Part shown: positions 9,935 through 17,300 of the stretch, in pieces
Position numbering within the stretch: position 1 is the first letter of the stretch
Layout of the letters: each line of letters opens with the position of its first letter
DNA from: JABDBE01 sp963832245
GTDB taxonomy: Bacteria; Acidobacteriota; Terriglobia; Terriglobales; Acidobacteriaceae
Length of the DNA stretch: 64,000 nt
NCBI GenBank assembly: GCA_963832245.1
Contig: CAWHTG010000004.1
Location: 2,728,001 to 2,792,000 of the forward strand
Direction: 5' to 3'
Position numbers and translations under genes: made by a program
The notes under the pieces: generated by a model
The model's input: only the letters and a program-made list of their open reading frames with translations
What the model was told of the DNA's origin: nothing
Database searches by the model: none

Positions 9935-10336
9935 ATGAAACATTTCTTAAAAGTAGCTCTTAGCGTGCTTGCGCTCGGATTCCTGTTGAGTTTGGCACCC
10001 ACGGTGTTGAGCGCACAGGATTCTTCCCCGGCACCCCAGCCGGATAACACCAAAGTGAACGATAGGGATCGGAACAAGGAAGAGCCGACGGCAGATCAAC
10101 AAAAAGAAAATCGGCCCGACCGGGACATTACTCGTGATATTCGCCGATCTATCGTGCAGGACAAGTCGCTTTCGGCCTACGCACACAACGTCAAGATCAT
10201 TTCACAGAACGGAATGGTGACGCTCAAGGGGCCGGTACGGTCGGAAGAGGAAAAGGCTGCGGTAGAAGCCAAAGCGGCGGACATCGCCGGTAAGGACAAA
10301 GTAACTAGCCAATTAGAAGTTAAACCCAAGCAATAA
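9935..10336 (+). CDS. BON-domain periplasmic protein
   Basis: 133 residues: a signal peptide (VALSVLALGFLLSLAPTVLSA, cleavage near AQD), a disordered charged linker, and one BON domain from about 65 to 130 (ITRDIRRSIVQDKSLS..VKIISQNGMVTLKGPVRSEEEK). BON domains in OsmY-like proteins bind membranes or ligands in the periplasm and are usually stress-induced. The ribosome site AGAAGGAGGA is strong. It is 16 bp upstream of the glycine-zipper stress protein gene, so the two are probably one operon. Confidence 0.92.
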   Translation: MKHFLKVALSVLALGFLLSLAPTVLSAQDSSPAPQPDNTKVNDRDRNKEEPTADQQKENRPDRDITRDIRRSIVQDKSLSAYAHNVKIISQNGMVTLKGPVRSEEEKAAVEAKAADIAGKDKVTSQLEVKPKQ

Positions 10337-10352
10337 GAAAAGGAGGTCACCA

Positions 10353-10910
10353 ATGGCAGGAAAGAACACATCAGTATTTGGCATTTATACGGATCGGTTG
10401 AGTGTAGATCGCGCCGTCGAGGCTCTTAGGACGGCCGGATTTTCAAACAACGACGTGTCCGCGCTGTTTCCGGAAAACAAGGGAACTAAGGAGTTCGCCC
10501 ACGAGAAGAACACCAAGGCACCCGAGGGCGCAACGACAGGGGCCGGAACGGGAGCGCTGTTAGGCGGAGGCTTGGGGTGGCTGGCGGGAATAGGGGCGCT
10601 GGCGATTCCTGGCCTCGGTCCCTTCATCGCTGCCGGTCCAATCATGGCGGCCTTGGCGGGAGCTGGAGTGGGAGGTGCGGTTGGCGGTCTAACTGGCGCT
10701 TTAATTGGCATGGGCATCCCGGAATACGAGGCCAAGCGCTATGAAGGCCGCGTAAAAGACGGCGGAATTCTGCTCTCTGTTCACTCAGACAGTTCCGACG
10801 AGACTAAGAGGGCGAAGGGAATTCTAGAACGTACGGGCGCTCAGGATATTTCTTCGACCGGAGAAGCTCGTGGAGACAAGAGTGCAGTGTCCGACCGACA
10901 CGTTGCATAA
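10353..10910 (+). CDS. General stress protein 17M-like with glycine-zipper segment
   Basis: 185 residues. The N-terminal FGIYTDRLSVDRAVEALRTAGF segment matches the general-stress-protein 17M fold (a ferredoxin-like domain that begins with a regulator-like strand). The middle, about 65-125, is a glycine/alanine-rich hydrophobic stretch (GAGTGALLGGGLGWLAGIGA...) resembling a glycine zipper that may insert in a membrane. The C-terminus has VKDGGILLSVHSD and a helix typical of the same family. AGGAGG precedes the ATG. It is clearly co-transcribed with the BON gene. Confidence 0.82.
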   Translation: MAGKNTSVFGIYTDRLSVDRAVEALRTAGFSNNDVSALFPENKGTKEFAHEKNTKAPEGATTGAGTGALLGGGLGWLAGIGALAIPGLGPFIAAGPIMAALAGAGVGGAVGGLTGALIGMGIPEYEAKRYEGRVKDGGILLSVHSDSSDETKRAKGILERTGAQDISSTGEARGDKSAVSDRHVA

Positions 10911-10992
10911 TTTTTGAACCGGCACCGGGCGGAGACTCCGTCCGGCCTGCCGGAAACATTCGTCCTAGTCTGAACTTTGAAGGAGAAACAGC

Positions 10993-11148
10993 ATGAGCGT
11001 TTGGACAATTCTATTCATTGTGCTGCTGATAGCGTGGATTGGCGGCTTCACTGTTTTCCACGTCGCCGGAGGCCTGATTCACTTATTGCTCGTATTTGCC
11101 GTGATCTCGTTGATCTTGCATTTCGTAATGGGTGCGCGGGCGACTTAA
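10993..11148 (+). CDS. lmo0937-family small membrane protein
   Basis: 51 residues beginning MSVWTILFIVLLIAWIGGF and containing HVAGGLIHLLLVFAVISL, with two hydrophobic helices and a conserved histidine pair. This matches the very short lmo0937-type membrane proteins that occur beside stress genes in many phyla. GAAGGAGAAA precedes the ATG at correct spacing. It is the last gene of the stress stretch. No biochemical role is established for the family. Confidence 0.8.
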   Translation: MSVWTILFIVLLIAWIGGFTVFHVAGGLIHLLLVFAVISLILHFVMGARAT

Positions 11149-11234
11149 GACTTTTGGGGATATTGTTGACCGTCAATTGGGCGGTTGAGCCAGGTTAGAG
11201 CGGGTTGTCGAAAGCGTATGCATAATACTGTAGA

Positions 11235-11549
11235 GTGCCTCCAGCCGAAGCCACGCTGTTCAGACCTGGGATTCCAGACTGCGGGATGTTGTTTGGATTC
11301 GAAGTCACGAACGATAGTGGTGAGGAACTTGAGGTCAAAAGTTACTCTTTTCTTGTGGACAATGAAAGGGCACATCTTAGCACCAACAACGATAAAGGAC
11401 GCCCAAGAGAGGGCGCTCCGTTAGGGAAAAAAAAGGCGCGTCTGTGGAAATTTTATGGAGTTGCTTCCAACTCAAAAATCCTTGCAATCGTTCCGGGCAT
11501 CTGCGGTTGCAAGGTAGGTGTTCGGATTTCACCCGCTCAGTCACTTTGA
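11235..11549 (+). CDS. Doubtful hypothetical protein
   Basis: A 104-codon open frame with a GTG start. The segment FGFEVTNDSGEELEVKSYSF looks protein-like (alternating beta-strand pattern), but the ribosome site is poor, the ends look random, and I recognise no family. It may be a fragment of a decayed gene. The surrounding 11149-11837 stretch holds nothing else that I can support. Confidence 0.25.
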   Translation: MPPAEATLFRPGIPDCGMLFGFEVTNDSGEELEVKSYSFLVDNERAHLSTNNDKGRPREGAPLGKKKARLWKFYGVASNSKILAIVPGICGCKVGVRISPAQSL

Positions 11550-11837
11550 CAGCGAGCTTTTGCTATCTCGTTCCTGTTGTCCCGCGACAATTGCAGTACG
11601 ATCTAGCAAGGACCGATACCGCCAAAAAACCACGAGACCGCGATCTTGTTTTTCGTTCATTGTTTGCCGCTTCTGCGACCAAAGCGAGATACGAGGGATC
11701 GCCCCGTTGCGCTGTTCTCCAAAGCGGACAATCTAAGGTTTTACCTTCGAGGTTTTGAGTGTGATGGCCTGGTTACAGTAAACCATCGCTAATGAGCGCC
11801 ATTTATTTGACGAGGCCCACGGAATATGAACGACTAT

Positions 11838-11859
11838 GGGCGCGTCGCGAAACGCGCCC
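11838..11859 (-). terminator. Hairpin downstream of the 22-residue membrane peptide gene
   Basis: An 8-bp stem gggcgcgt / acgcgccc (11838-11845 and 11852-11859), 13 bp beyond the stop codon of the minus-strand small gene. There is no clear T-run, so termination is inferred from position. Confidence 0.5.
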
Positions 11860-11871
11860 AGTGTTTTGGGT

Positions 11872-11940
11872 TCATCTGCGCACGAGAAAAACGATCAACA
11901 GAATTACGACAATCGTTCCCACTAAACCGTAACCGAACAT
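11872..11940 (-). CDS. 22-residue single-helix membrane peptide
   Basis: The translation starts MFGYGLVGTIVVILLIVFLV and ends in two arginines: a single hydrophobic helix closed by basic residues, the layout of a very small inner-membrane protein. A strong CTAGGAGGG ribosome site lies 6 bp before the ATG at 11940, and a hairpin lies just past the stop. These flanking signals are the main reason to call it real. Similar tiny proteins exist in soil bacteria near stress genes, but no function is known. Confidence 0.6.
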   Translation of the reverse strand: MFGYGLVGTIVVILLIVFLVRR

Positions 11941-12036
11941 AGTCCCTCCTAGAGTGTTAACTGTCCAAACCAATTATGCTGAAAGATGATGAGTGTTCGC
12001 TGGTCAAGTTTGCTCACCTTGAGTTGCGGGAGTGAG

Positions 12037-12562
12037 CTATTTCGTTTTCCGTACAGGCTTGGACTTCTTCAGCGCGTTGCTATACTCAGCGATTCGTTTC
12101 TCAACTGAAGACGTCTCATCCGGGTCCATGTTCTTAGCCTGCTTGCGGAACGAGATAATTCTTGAATAGGTATCAGGTGCGTCCGAGTATTTCGAAAGAA
12201 TTGTTTTCAGATCGTCGGCTTCGTTCGGCAGAACGTATACGGACCCCGACGAACTTAGTTTCCGACTGTGTACTCGCTCCGCATAGGCGTCCGTCCGCTG
12301 ACGGGATGACTGGCTTCACAACTAAGGGTTCGGCATTCAACTCCTGTAGATTAGTTCTGAAGTCAACGCTAAGCATCGCGAACACTAAGAGAAGTAGAAC
12401 CAGTCGTAGCGGTCTGCTGTTTACAAAGCGATGAACTTTGGGGTGCCTCACTTCGAGCACGTCCAAGCGACCGAACCAATCCAGATATTCTCCGCCTAGG
12501 AGGAGAATAGCGAGCAACCAAAGCGCCAGTCGTTGAGCCAAGCCCAAAATCAACGGGAACAT
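12037..12562 (-). pseudogene. Hypothetical membrane protein, frameshifted
   Basis: The gene begins with an ATG at 12562 and encodes two hydrophobic segments (LALWLLAILLLGGEY and LVLLLLVFAMLSVDF). At about 12245-12310 coding potential moves to another frame, which carries VLPNEADDLKTILSKYSDAP and a lysine-rich tail (EYSNALKKSKPVRKTK) and stops at 12037. Joined, it would be about 173 residues. I do not recognise a family. The helical, charged second half makes a random open frame unlikely, but the exact shift position is uncertain. Confidence 0.5.
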
Positions 12563-12622
12563 TTACCGCATCTCCACAAGTGAGAAGGGGCGAACAATCA
12601 CCGAACATGCTACCATGCCCAA

Positions 12623-12751
12623 ATGGACGAGGGAAGGAAGCGCGTGCTGGCAATTGTGGCGGGAATTCTGGTGGCGCGTCACCTGAAGACTGCGGAGGAC
12701 TTGTTCGGAGGGCCGCAGGGCCGTCCTTTGAGAATGTTGATTCTGATCTAA
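12623..12751 (+). CDS. Short basic hypothetical protein
   Basis: 42 residues starting MDEGRKRVLAIVAGILVARH and then KTAEDLFGG. The pattern (acidic/basic N-terminus, one hydrophobic helix, LFGG) resembles small proteins of about 60 residues that I recall from related Acidobacteriota. If so, this copy is cut short after the GGP motif. The ribosome site is weak. The assignment rests on recall and composition only. Confidence 0.4.
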   Translation: MDEGRKRVLAIVAGILVARHLKTAEDLFGGPQGRPLRMLILI

Positions 12752-12836
12752 TGCCTCAGAAAACACTATCGCCGCTTACCGCATCTGACATGACGCCACG
12801 TTGTCTGGGTTGGCCTTCTCGGGTCGGTCTGCTCCT

Positions 12837-13214
12837 ATGGCGAAGTCTGTGTTAGTGGTTGATGACAACGCGGCGATTCGTCATGCGCTCTGCCGAGCGC
12901 TCACATCTGAGTCGGATTTTGACGTATGCGGGGAGGCACAGAACGGACGAGAAGCGATTGAAAAGGCTGAGGCGTTGCATCCTGACTTGATTGTGATGGA
13001 CTTGTCAATGCCCGTCATGAATGGCATAGACGCCGCCCGCGCTCTGAAAACGTCGATGCCCACGGTGCCACTAATCATGTTCAGCGAGTACAGCGATGTG
13101 TTCTCTGAGAAGGAAGCTCGGTCAGCAGGTGTATCCGCCTTGGTCTCAAAATCTGAGCATGTGTCGGTTCTGATCGACAAGGCCCGCGCTCTGCTCTACC
13201 CCGCAGCGGCGTGA
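12837..13214 (+). CDS. Stand-alone response regulator receiver protein
   Basis: 125 residues made of a single receiver domain: SVLVVDDNAAIRHALC with the acidic pair D9-D10 region, phospho-acceptor D in DLIVMDLSMPVMNG, and the conserved switch and lysine positions (IMFSEY, ALVSKSE). No output domain follows. Such proteins relay phosphate or act by protein contact. The ATG at 12837 begins right at the first beta-strand. The gene converges with the small minus-strand gene that ends 4 bp beyond its stop. Its kinase partner is not obvious nearby. Confidence 0.88.
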   Translation: MAKSVLVVDDNAAIRHALCRALTSESDFDVCGEAQNGREAIEKAEALHPDLIVMDLSMPVMNGIDAARALKTSMPTVPLIMFSEYSDVFSEKEARSAGVSALVSKSEHVSVLIDKARALLYPAAA

Positions 13215-13218
13215 TTCC

Positions 13219-13476
13219 TTACTTCTTTTCCCAGTCAGGAAATCCAAGATTGTCCCTTTTGAGAATGCGGAGACCTGCCAGAGCATCTTCAATGGCCTGC
13301 CGTTCAGCATGGCTGTCCGGGTTGTGCGAGATGGACTGGAGGCGGTTGAAGATAGCAGTTTCTGCTGCTATGACCCGCTCAAAGAGCGTCTTCGGGTCAA
13401 GCTCTACGAGTGCAGCTAGGTACTCATGCTGCCATTCGGGATAGAGGATTTTGGGAGATGAAGAACTTGGGTCCAT
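13219..13476 (-). CDS. Small hypothetical protein
   Basis: 85 residues from the ATG at 13476 (MDPSSSSPKILYPEWQHEY...) with helical segments (ELDPKTLFERVIAAETAIFNR) and a C-terminal FPDWEKK. The start is chosen because the sequence before it looks non-coding. Similar short proteins of unknown function occur in Acidobacteriota, probably cytosolic. It ends 4 bp from the response-regulator stop on the opposite strand. Confidence 0.6.
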   Translation of the reverse strand: MDPSSSSPKILYPEWQHEYLAALVELDPKTLFERVIAAETAIFNRLQSISHNPDSHAERQAIEDALAGLRILKRDNLGFPDWEKK

Positions 13477-13765
13477 GATAGCTGCGCAATCATCTTTTAT
13501 CCGTTTGCACAAGGCACCGTTACCTACAGGCGAGGCGCAACGATGTTAAAAGTAACCTTCGCCGACTGAACTGTACGCCTCAAACATGCTGGCCGTGAAT
13601 CCTACGGATCTCATTTTCGCAATAGTTTGCGTGAATGAAACAAGAAGGAGGTCGGTCGAAGTGGCGATCGTTGCAAATCACTTAAAATCATTACTCGGTT
13701 TTTCATGAACTTCCAAAGACTAAGATTGCTGACCGTGCTCAGTTAAGTCCTTCTGTTGTCGTTTT

Positions 13766-13796
13766 CAGGCAGGTTCGAGTCCTACCTGAGGAGCCA
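13766..13796 (+). other. 3' fragment of a tRNA, Asn-like (integration scar or pseudo-tRNA)
   Basis: The sequence gcaggttcgagtcctac at 13769-13785 forms a T-arm with one mismatch, followed by an acceptor strand ctgagga, discriminator G and CCA. The acceptor strand and discriminator fit tRNA-Asn. No 5' acceptor strand (tcctcag) and no paired anticodon arm are found upstream, so it is not an intact tRNA. It is best read as an attachment-site remnant. The 13477-13765 stretch holds nothing else that I can support. Confidence 0.55.
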
Positions 13797-13884
13797 TTTC
13801 TTTTCCGGCAACTTACTGAATAATCGGATTTTCTGCCTCCGTTGCTTAAATGAAAGGTTGACCTGTTCGTGCGAGCGGCTTAAG

Positions 13885-16374
13885 ATGCTTCCTCGCCCGC
13901 TATTTAGCGGGCAATCTCCCCTGAACGCGGTTGATCTGCGTTCTAACGACTCTGCACAATCAGGAGCGCCCTTCATGGCGGCTCGAAGGTCATTGTTCGC
14001 CGTTTCTGTGGCGGAATTTGCTGCATCTTTGCTAACCCGCCCGGAGGTGGGCCTTCGCGCGCAAATGACCGCCGAGCAGGTCGCACAACTGCTGCCCGGC
14101 ATCGCGGTTGTGGTGTACGTCGTCGAGGATTCGGACACTCCTGCTTGGAGCCATAAGGCGGTCGCAGGCGACGTCCAGGTCGGTGGCACCATGGAATTTA
14201 CTGCCGGTACGCTGGGCGCCCTGGCGGAAAGCAAAACCCTCATGGTTTTCGAGGGGAGCGACCTGCAGCGAGAAGATTACGCTCACCTCGATATCCGCCG
14301 CACCGTAACTTCCCTCGCGTATGTCCCTCTTGTCATTGACGAGGTTCTTTTCGGCGCCATAGAACTGATCACCTACGAGCAGCCGTTTCCCCCAGAAATG
14401 TTTGAGGCCTTGCAAGACATCGCCGAACTTGCTTCGCCGGCCATCGCCGCTGCCCGTTCGTACGAGAGCGAACGCAACGCCAGTCTGCATTCGATCAGCC
14501 GCGTAACCCAGATGTATGACCTTGAAAAAGTCTTCAACTCAACCCTCGAAATGGACGAGTTGCTCGAGACCATTGCCAAGAAATTTCAGGAAGTGATGAA
14601 TGTCCAAGCTATCAACCTCTGGATGGTCAAGAACGATGCTCTGGAGCTGGTGAGCCGCGAAGGATTTGATCCGACCGTCGAATTGGGTGCGGTGCAAAAG
14701 CCGGGGGATGGTATTGCGGGAGATATCTCCGACGACGGCGAAGTCGTGCTGATTGACGATCCGTCCGACGAACGTTTGCAGAAGCGCAACGCCGGACACG
14801 AAGATGAAGCGATATTTTCCATCGTCGCGGCTGCGCTCATGGAGCATGAAACTCTGGTAGGCGTTGTCGAGGCGGTGAATCGACTTGACGGGGCGCCATT
14901 CGACGAGGACGACCAGTTCCTGCTAACCAACATCTGCGAAACTGCCAGCAACGCCTTGCACAACGCCAGCCTGCTGCAGTCGGAGCGCAAAGTCGAAATC
15001 CTTCAAACTCTGGTTCAGGTAAGCGGTGAGATTACTTCAACCCTAAACCTGGACCGCGTGCTGCAATCGGTGGTGAACCATACCCAGGCCATCATTGCTT
15101 TTGAGCGTGCCGCGATTGCCCTAGAACAGCGCGGCTCGCTTCAGCTTAAAGCCATCTCGGGCATGACGCAGATTAATCCAGCCGACCCTGCGGTTAGCGC
15201 GTTGAAAGAAATGCTGGAGTGGGCATCGATTTCCAACGAAGAAACTCACGTTACTCAGCACGACGACAAGATTGACGACCCACGCCCCGAAACCCAGGCC
15301 AAATTTGCGGACTATTTCTCGGCGTCAGGAATGCGGGCGTTCTATGCGCTTCCTCTCATCGACGATCAGGGACGGTTGGGCGTGCTCTCCTTTGAGAGTA
15401 GCGATCCCGATTTTCTCACTGTCGCTCATTTGGAAATCATTAAAGTCTTGGCGGGTCAAGCCACGGTAGCCTTGCGCAATGCCTCGCTCTACCGCGAAGT
15501 CCCATTCATCGACCTTTTGGAGCCGTTGTTACAGAAGAAGAGACGTTTCCTGGCCATGGAAAAACGACGGCGCGGGTTGATGATCGCGCTCGCCGTTGCC
15601 GCTGCACTTTTCCTCATTCTTTGTCCGTTGCCGATGCGTGTTTCCGGTGATGCGACTGTTGCTTCGGCGCGTACCGCGCAAGTCCAGGCCGGCGTCGATG
15701 GCGTCGTGAAGAATGTGTACATCCGTGAAGGCGAACATGTGCGGCAGGGCGATGTGCTGGCTGAACTGGAAGATTGGAACTACCGCGCTGATTTGACTGC
15801 CGCGCAGGCCAAGTATGCCGAGGCGGGGGAAATCATGAACCATGCTCTGGCACAGAATGACGGAACTCTCGCGGGAGACGAGCGGGTAAAAGTCGACTAT
15901 TTCAGGGCTGAACTGGCTCGCGCTCGCGAACGACTGGATCGCACCATCCTACGGGCTCCTTTTGACGGGGCCGTGACCACGACGCAAGTCCAGAACTCCG
16001 TGGGCCGTCGCCTTGTGCATGGCGATACTTTTGCCGAAATTATTGACACCTCTCATGTCACAGTTGACCTTGCCGTTCCCGAGGATGATACGGCGCTAAT
16101 CCGTAGCGGCGAGCATGCTTCCATCAAGCTCGAAAGCTTTCCCCTGCGCACTTTCAGGGGGGATGTTACCGTCATTAGTCCACAAGGCCAAGTGAAGTCT
16201 GAGCAGCGGTTCTTCATTGCCCGCGTGAATGTGCCCAACCAGGATGGGACGATCCGTTCCGGCATGCAGGGGCAAGGCAAGCTCTCAGTAGGCTGGCATC
16301 CCGCCGGGTATGTGTTGTTCCGAGGCCCAGCGATGTGGCTCTGGGGCAAGTTATGGTATTGGTTTGGCTGGTAG
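13885..16374 (+). CDS. GAF-domain sensor fused to a HlyD-type membrane adaptor
   Basis: About 829 residues from the ATG at 13885. Three GAF-like domains fill roughly residues 40-545 (for example ALPLIDDQGRLGVLSFESSD in the third). One membrane helix follows near 560-580 (LMIALAVAAALFLILCPLP). The last 240 residues are a membrane-fusion module: biotinyl-lipoyl half (VDGVVKNVYIREGEHVRQGD), coiled hairpin, then ILRAPFDGAVTT and a beta-barrel segment. The fusion suggests cytoplasmic sensing coupled to a periplasmic adaptor. It is the first gene of a tight operon with two further HlyD-type genes. An upstream in-frame start at 13756 would run across the tRNA fragment, so 13885 is preferred; 13975 is also possible. 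Confidence 0.82.
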   Translation: MLPRPLFSGQSPLNAVDLRSNDSAQSGAPFMAARRSLFAVSVAEFAASLLTRPEVGLRAQMTAEQVAQLLPGIAVVVYVVEDSDTPAWSHKAVAGDVQVGGTMEFTAGTLGALAESKTLMVFEGSDLQREDYAHLDIRRTVTSLAYVPLVIDEVLFGAIELITYEQPFPPEMFEALQDIAELASPAIAAARSYESERNASLHSISRVTQMYDLEKVFNSTLEMDELLETIAKKFQEVMNVQAINLWMVKNDALELVSREGFDPTVELGAVQKPGDGIAGDISDDGEVVLIDDPSDERLQKRNAGHEDEAIFSIVAAALMEHETLVGVVEAVNRLDGAPFDEDDQFLLTNICETASNALHNASLLQSERKVEILQTLVQVSGEITSTLNLDRVLQSVVNHTQAIIAFERAAIALEQRGSLQLKAISGMTQINPADPAVSALKEMLEWASISNEETHVTQHDDKIDDPRPETQAKFADYFSASGMRAFYALPLIDDQGRLGVLSFESSDPDFLTVAHLEIIKVLAGQATVALRNASLYREVPFIDLLEPLLQKKRRFLAMEKRRRGLMIALAVAAALFLILCPLPMRVSGDATVASARTAQVQAGVDGVVKNVYIREGEHVRQGDVLAELEDWNYRADLTAAQAKYAEAGEIMNHALAQNDGTLAGDERVKVDYFRAELARARERLDRTILRAPFDGAVTTTQVQNSVGRRLVHGDTFAEIIDTSHVTVDLAVPEDDTALIRSGEHASIKLESFPLRTFRGDVTVISPQGQVKSEQRFFIARVNVPNQDGTIRSGMQGQGKLSVGWHPAGYVLFRGPAMWLWGKLWYWFGW

Positions 16375-16400
16375 TAGAAATTGATTTCGGGGAGTCGGTT

Positions 16401-17300
16401 ATGCGCAGACACAGTGGGTTGCTTCTTGCGTTGTCCGGAATAACTCTTTTGCTCTCAGGGTGCAGCTCCAACACCCCGATCGCGGCCGAGGCTGCGCTCG
16501 CTCCAAAACCCAGCGCCGAGTCAACCACTCCGCCGCAAACTGCGCCCATAGACTACATCGCTTCTGGACCAATCGTCGTGGAGGACCAGGTTGACTTGGT
16601 TGCCCAGCGTGATGGAGTTGTGGCCGAGGTTCTTGTCGAGACCGGCGCATTCTTAAAAAAAGGTCAGCTTCTTGCAAGGCTCGACGACCGCCAACTCGCC
16701 GCCGACCGGGACGCCGCGGCCGCTAAAGCTAGAAGCACGGAAGCCGATCTCAAGAACTGGGAGGCAGGCGCAAAAGTTGCGCAGGCCGAGCGCGACCGAG
16801 CCGAGCAATTGTGGGAGGCTAACATCATCGCGCAGTCAGAAGAAGAGAAGACGAAGTACCAATACGATGCAACCGAGTATGAGGTCGAGCGCCAACGCGA
16901 AGATATGAAATATGCGCAAGATGCGCTCAGGTCGCTGGAGCTTGAGCTCGAAAAAACTAGGATCACAGCCCCTTTCGATGGCGTCGTCGCTCGACGCTAC
17001 CTTCGAGCGGGTCAGGAAGTAGCAAAGAACGATCGCCTCTTCTGGATATCGGCCATCGGCCCCTTGCGGGTGAAATTCGCCCTCCCCGAAACTTATCTCG
17101 GCCGCGTGCACAAAGGCACTGATCTCATCGTAGTTACGGTTGCGACTGCTAGCGAAATCCACCACGCCAAAGTCTCGCTGGTAAGCCCGGTCGTGGATCC
17201 GTCGAGCGACACCATTGACGTTATCGCCGAACTGAAAGGACCATCCGGCAAACTGCGGCCCGGTATGACCGCCAACATCCGCTTGCGGAACCCGCAATGA
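16401..17300 (+). CDS. HlyD/RND-type periplasmic adaptor lipoprotein
   Basis: 299 residues starting with a lipoprotein signal (LLALSGITLLLSGC, lipobox LSGC). Then a barrel-sandwich module (VDLVAQRDGVVAEVLVETGA), a long coiled-coil hairpin rich in E, R and A (about residues 85-175), TRITAPFDGVVARRYLRAGQ, a beta-barrel and the RPGMTANIRL end typical of RND adaptors. It would be anchored to a membrane in the periplasm and connect an inner pump to an outer channel, but neither pump nor channel is encoded beside it. The ATG at 16401 is placed by GGGGAG upstream. Its stop overlaps the next start by 4 bp (ATGA), indicating translational coupling. Confidence 0.9.
   Translation: MRRHSGLLLALSGITLLLSGCSSNTPIAAEAALAPKPSAESTTPPQTAPIDYIASGPIVVEDQVDLVAQRDGVVAEVLVETGAFLKKGQLLARLDDRQLAADRDAAAAKARSTEADLKNWEAGAKVAQAERDRAEQLWEANIIAQSEEEKTKYQYDATEYEVERQREDMKYAQDALRSLELELEKTRITAPFDGVVARRYLRAGQEVAKNDRLFWISAIGPLRVKFALPETYLGRVHKGTDLIVVTVATASEIHHAKVSLVSPVVDPSSDTIDVIAELKGPSGKLRPGMTANIRLRNPQ

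Noticed and set aside
12580..12855. 91-codon open frame leading into the response regulator
   Set aside because: Low-complexity text with no ribosome site; the 42-residue frame and the regulator start fit the region better.
13756..13884. Longer start of the GAF/HlyD gene
   Set aside because: It would begin inside or before the tRNA fragment and has no ribosome site.
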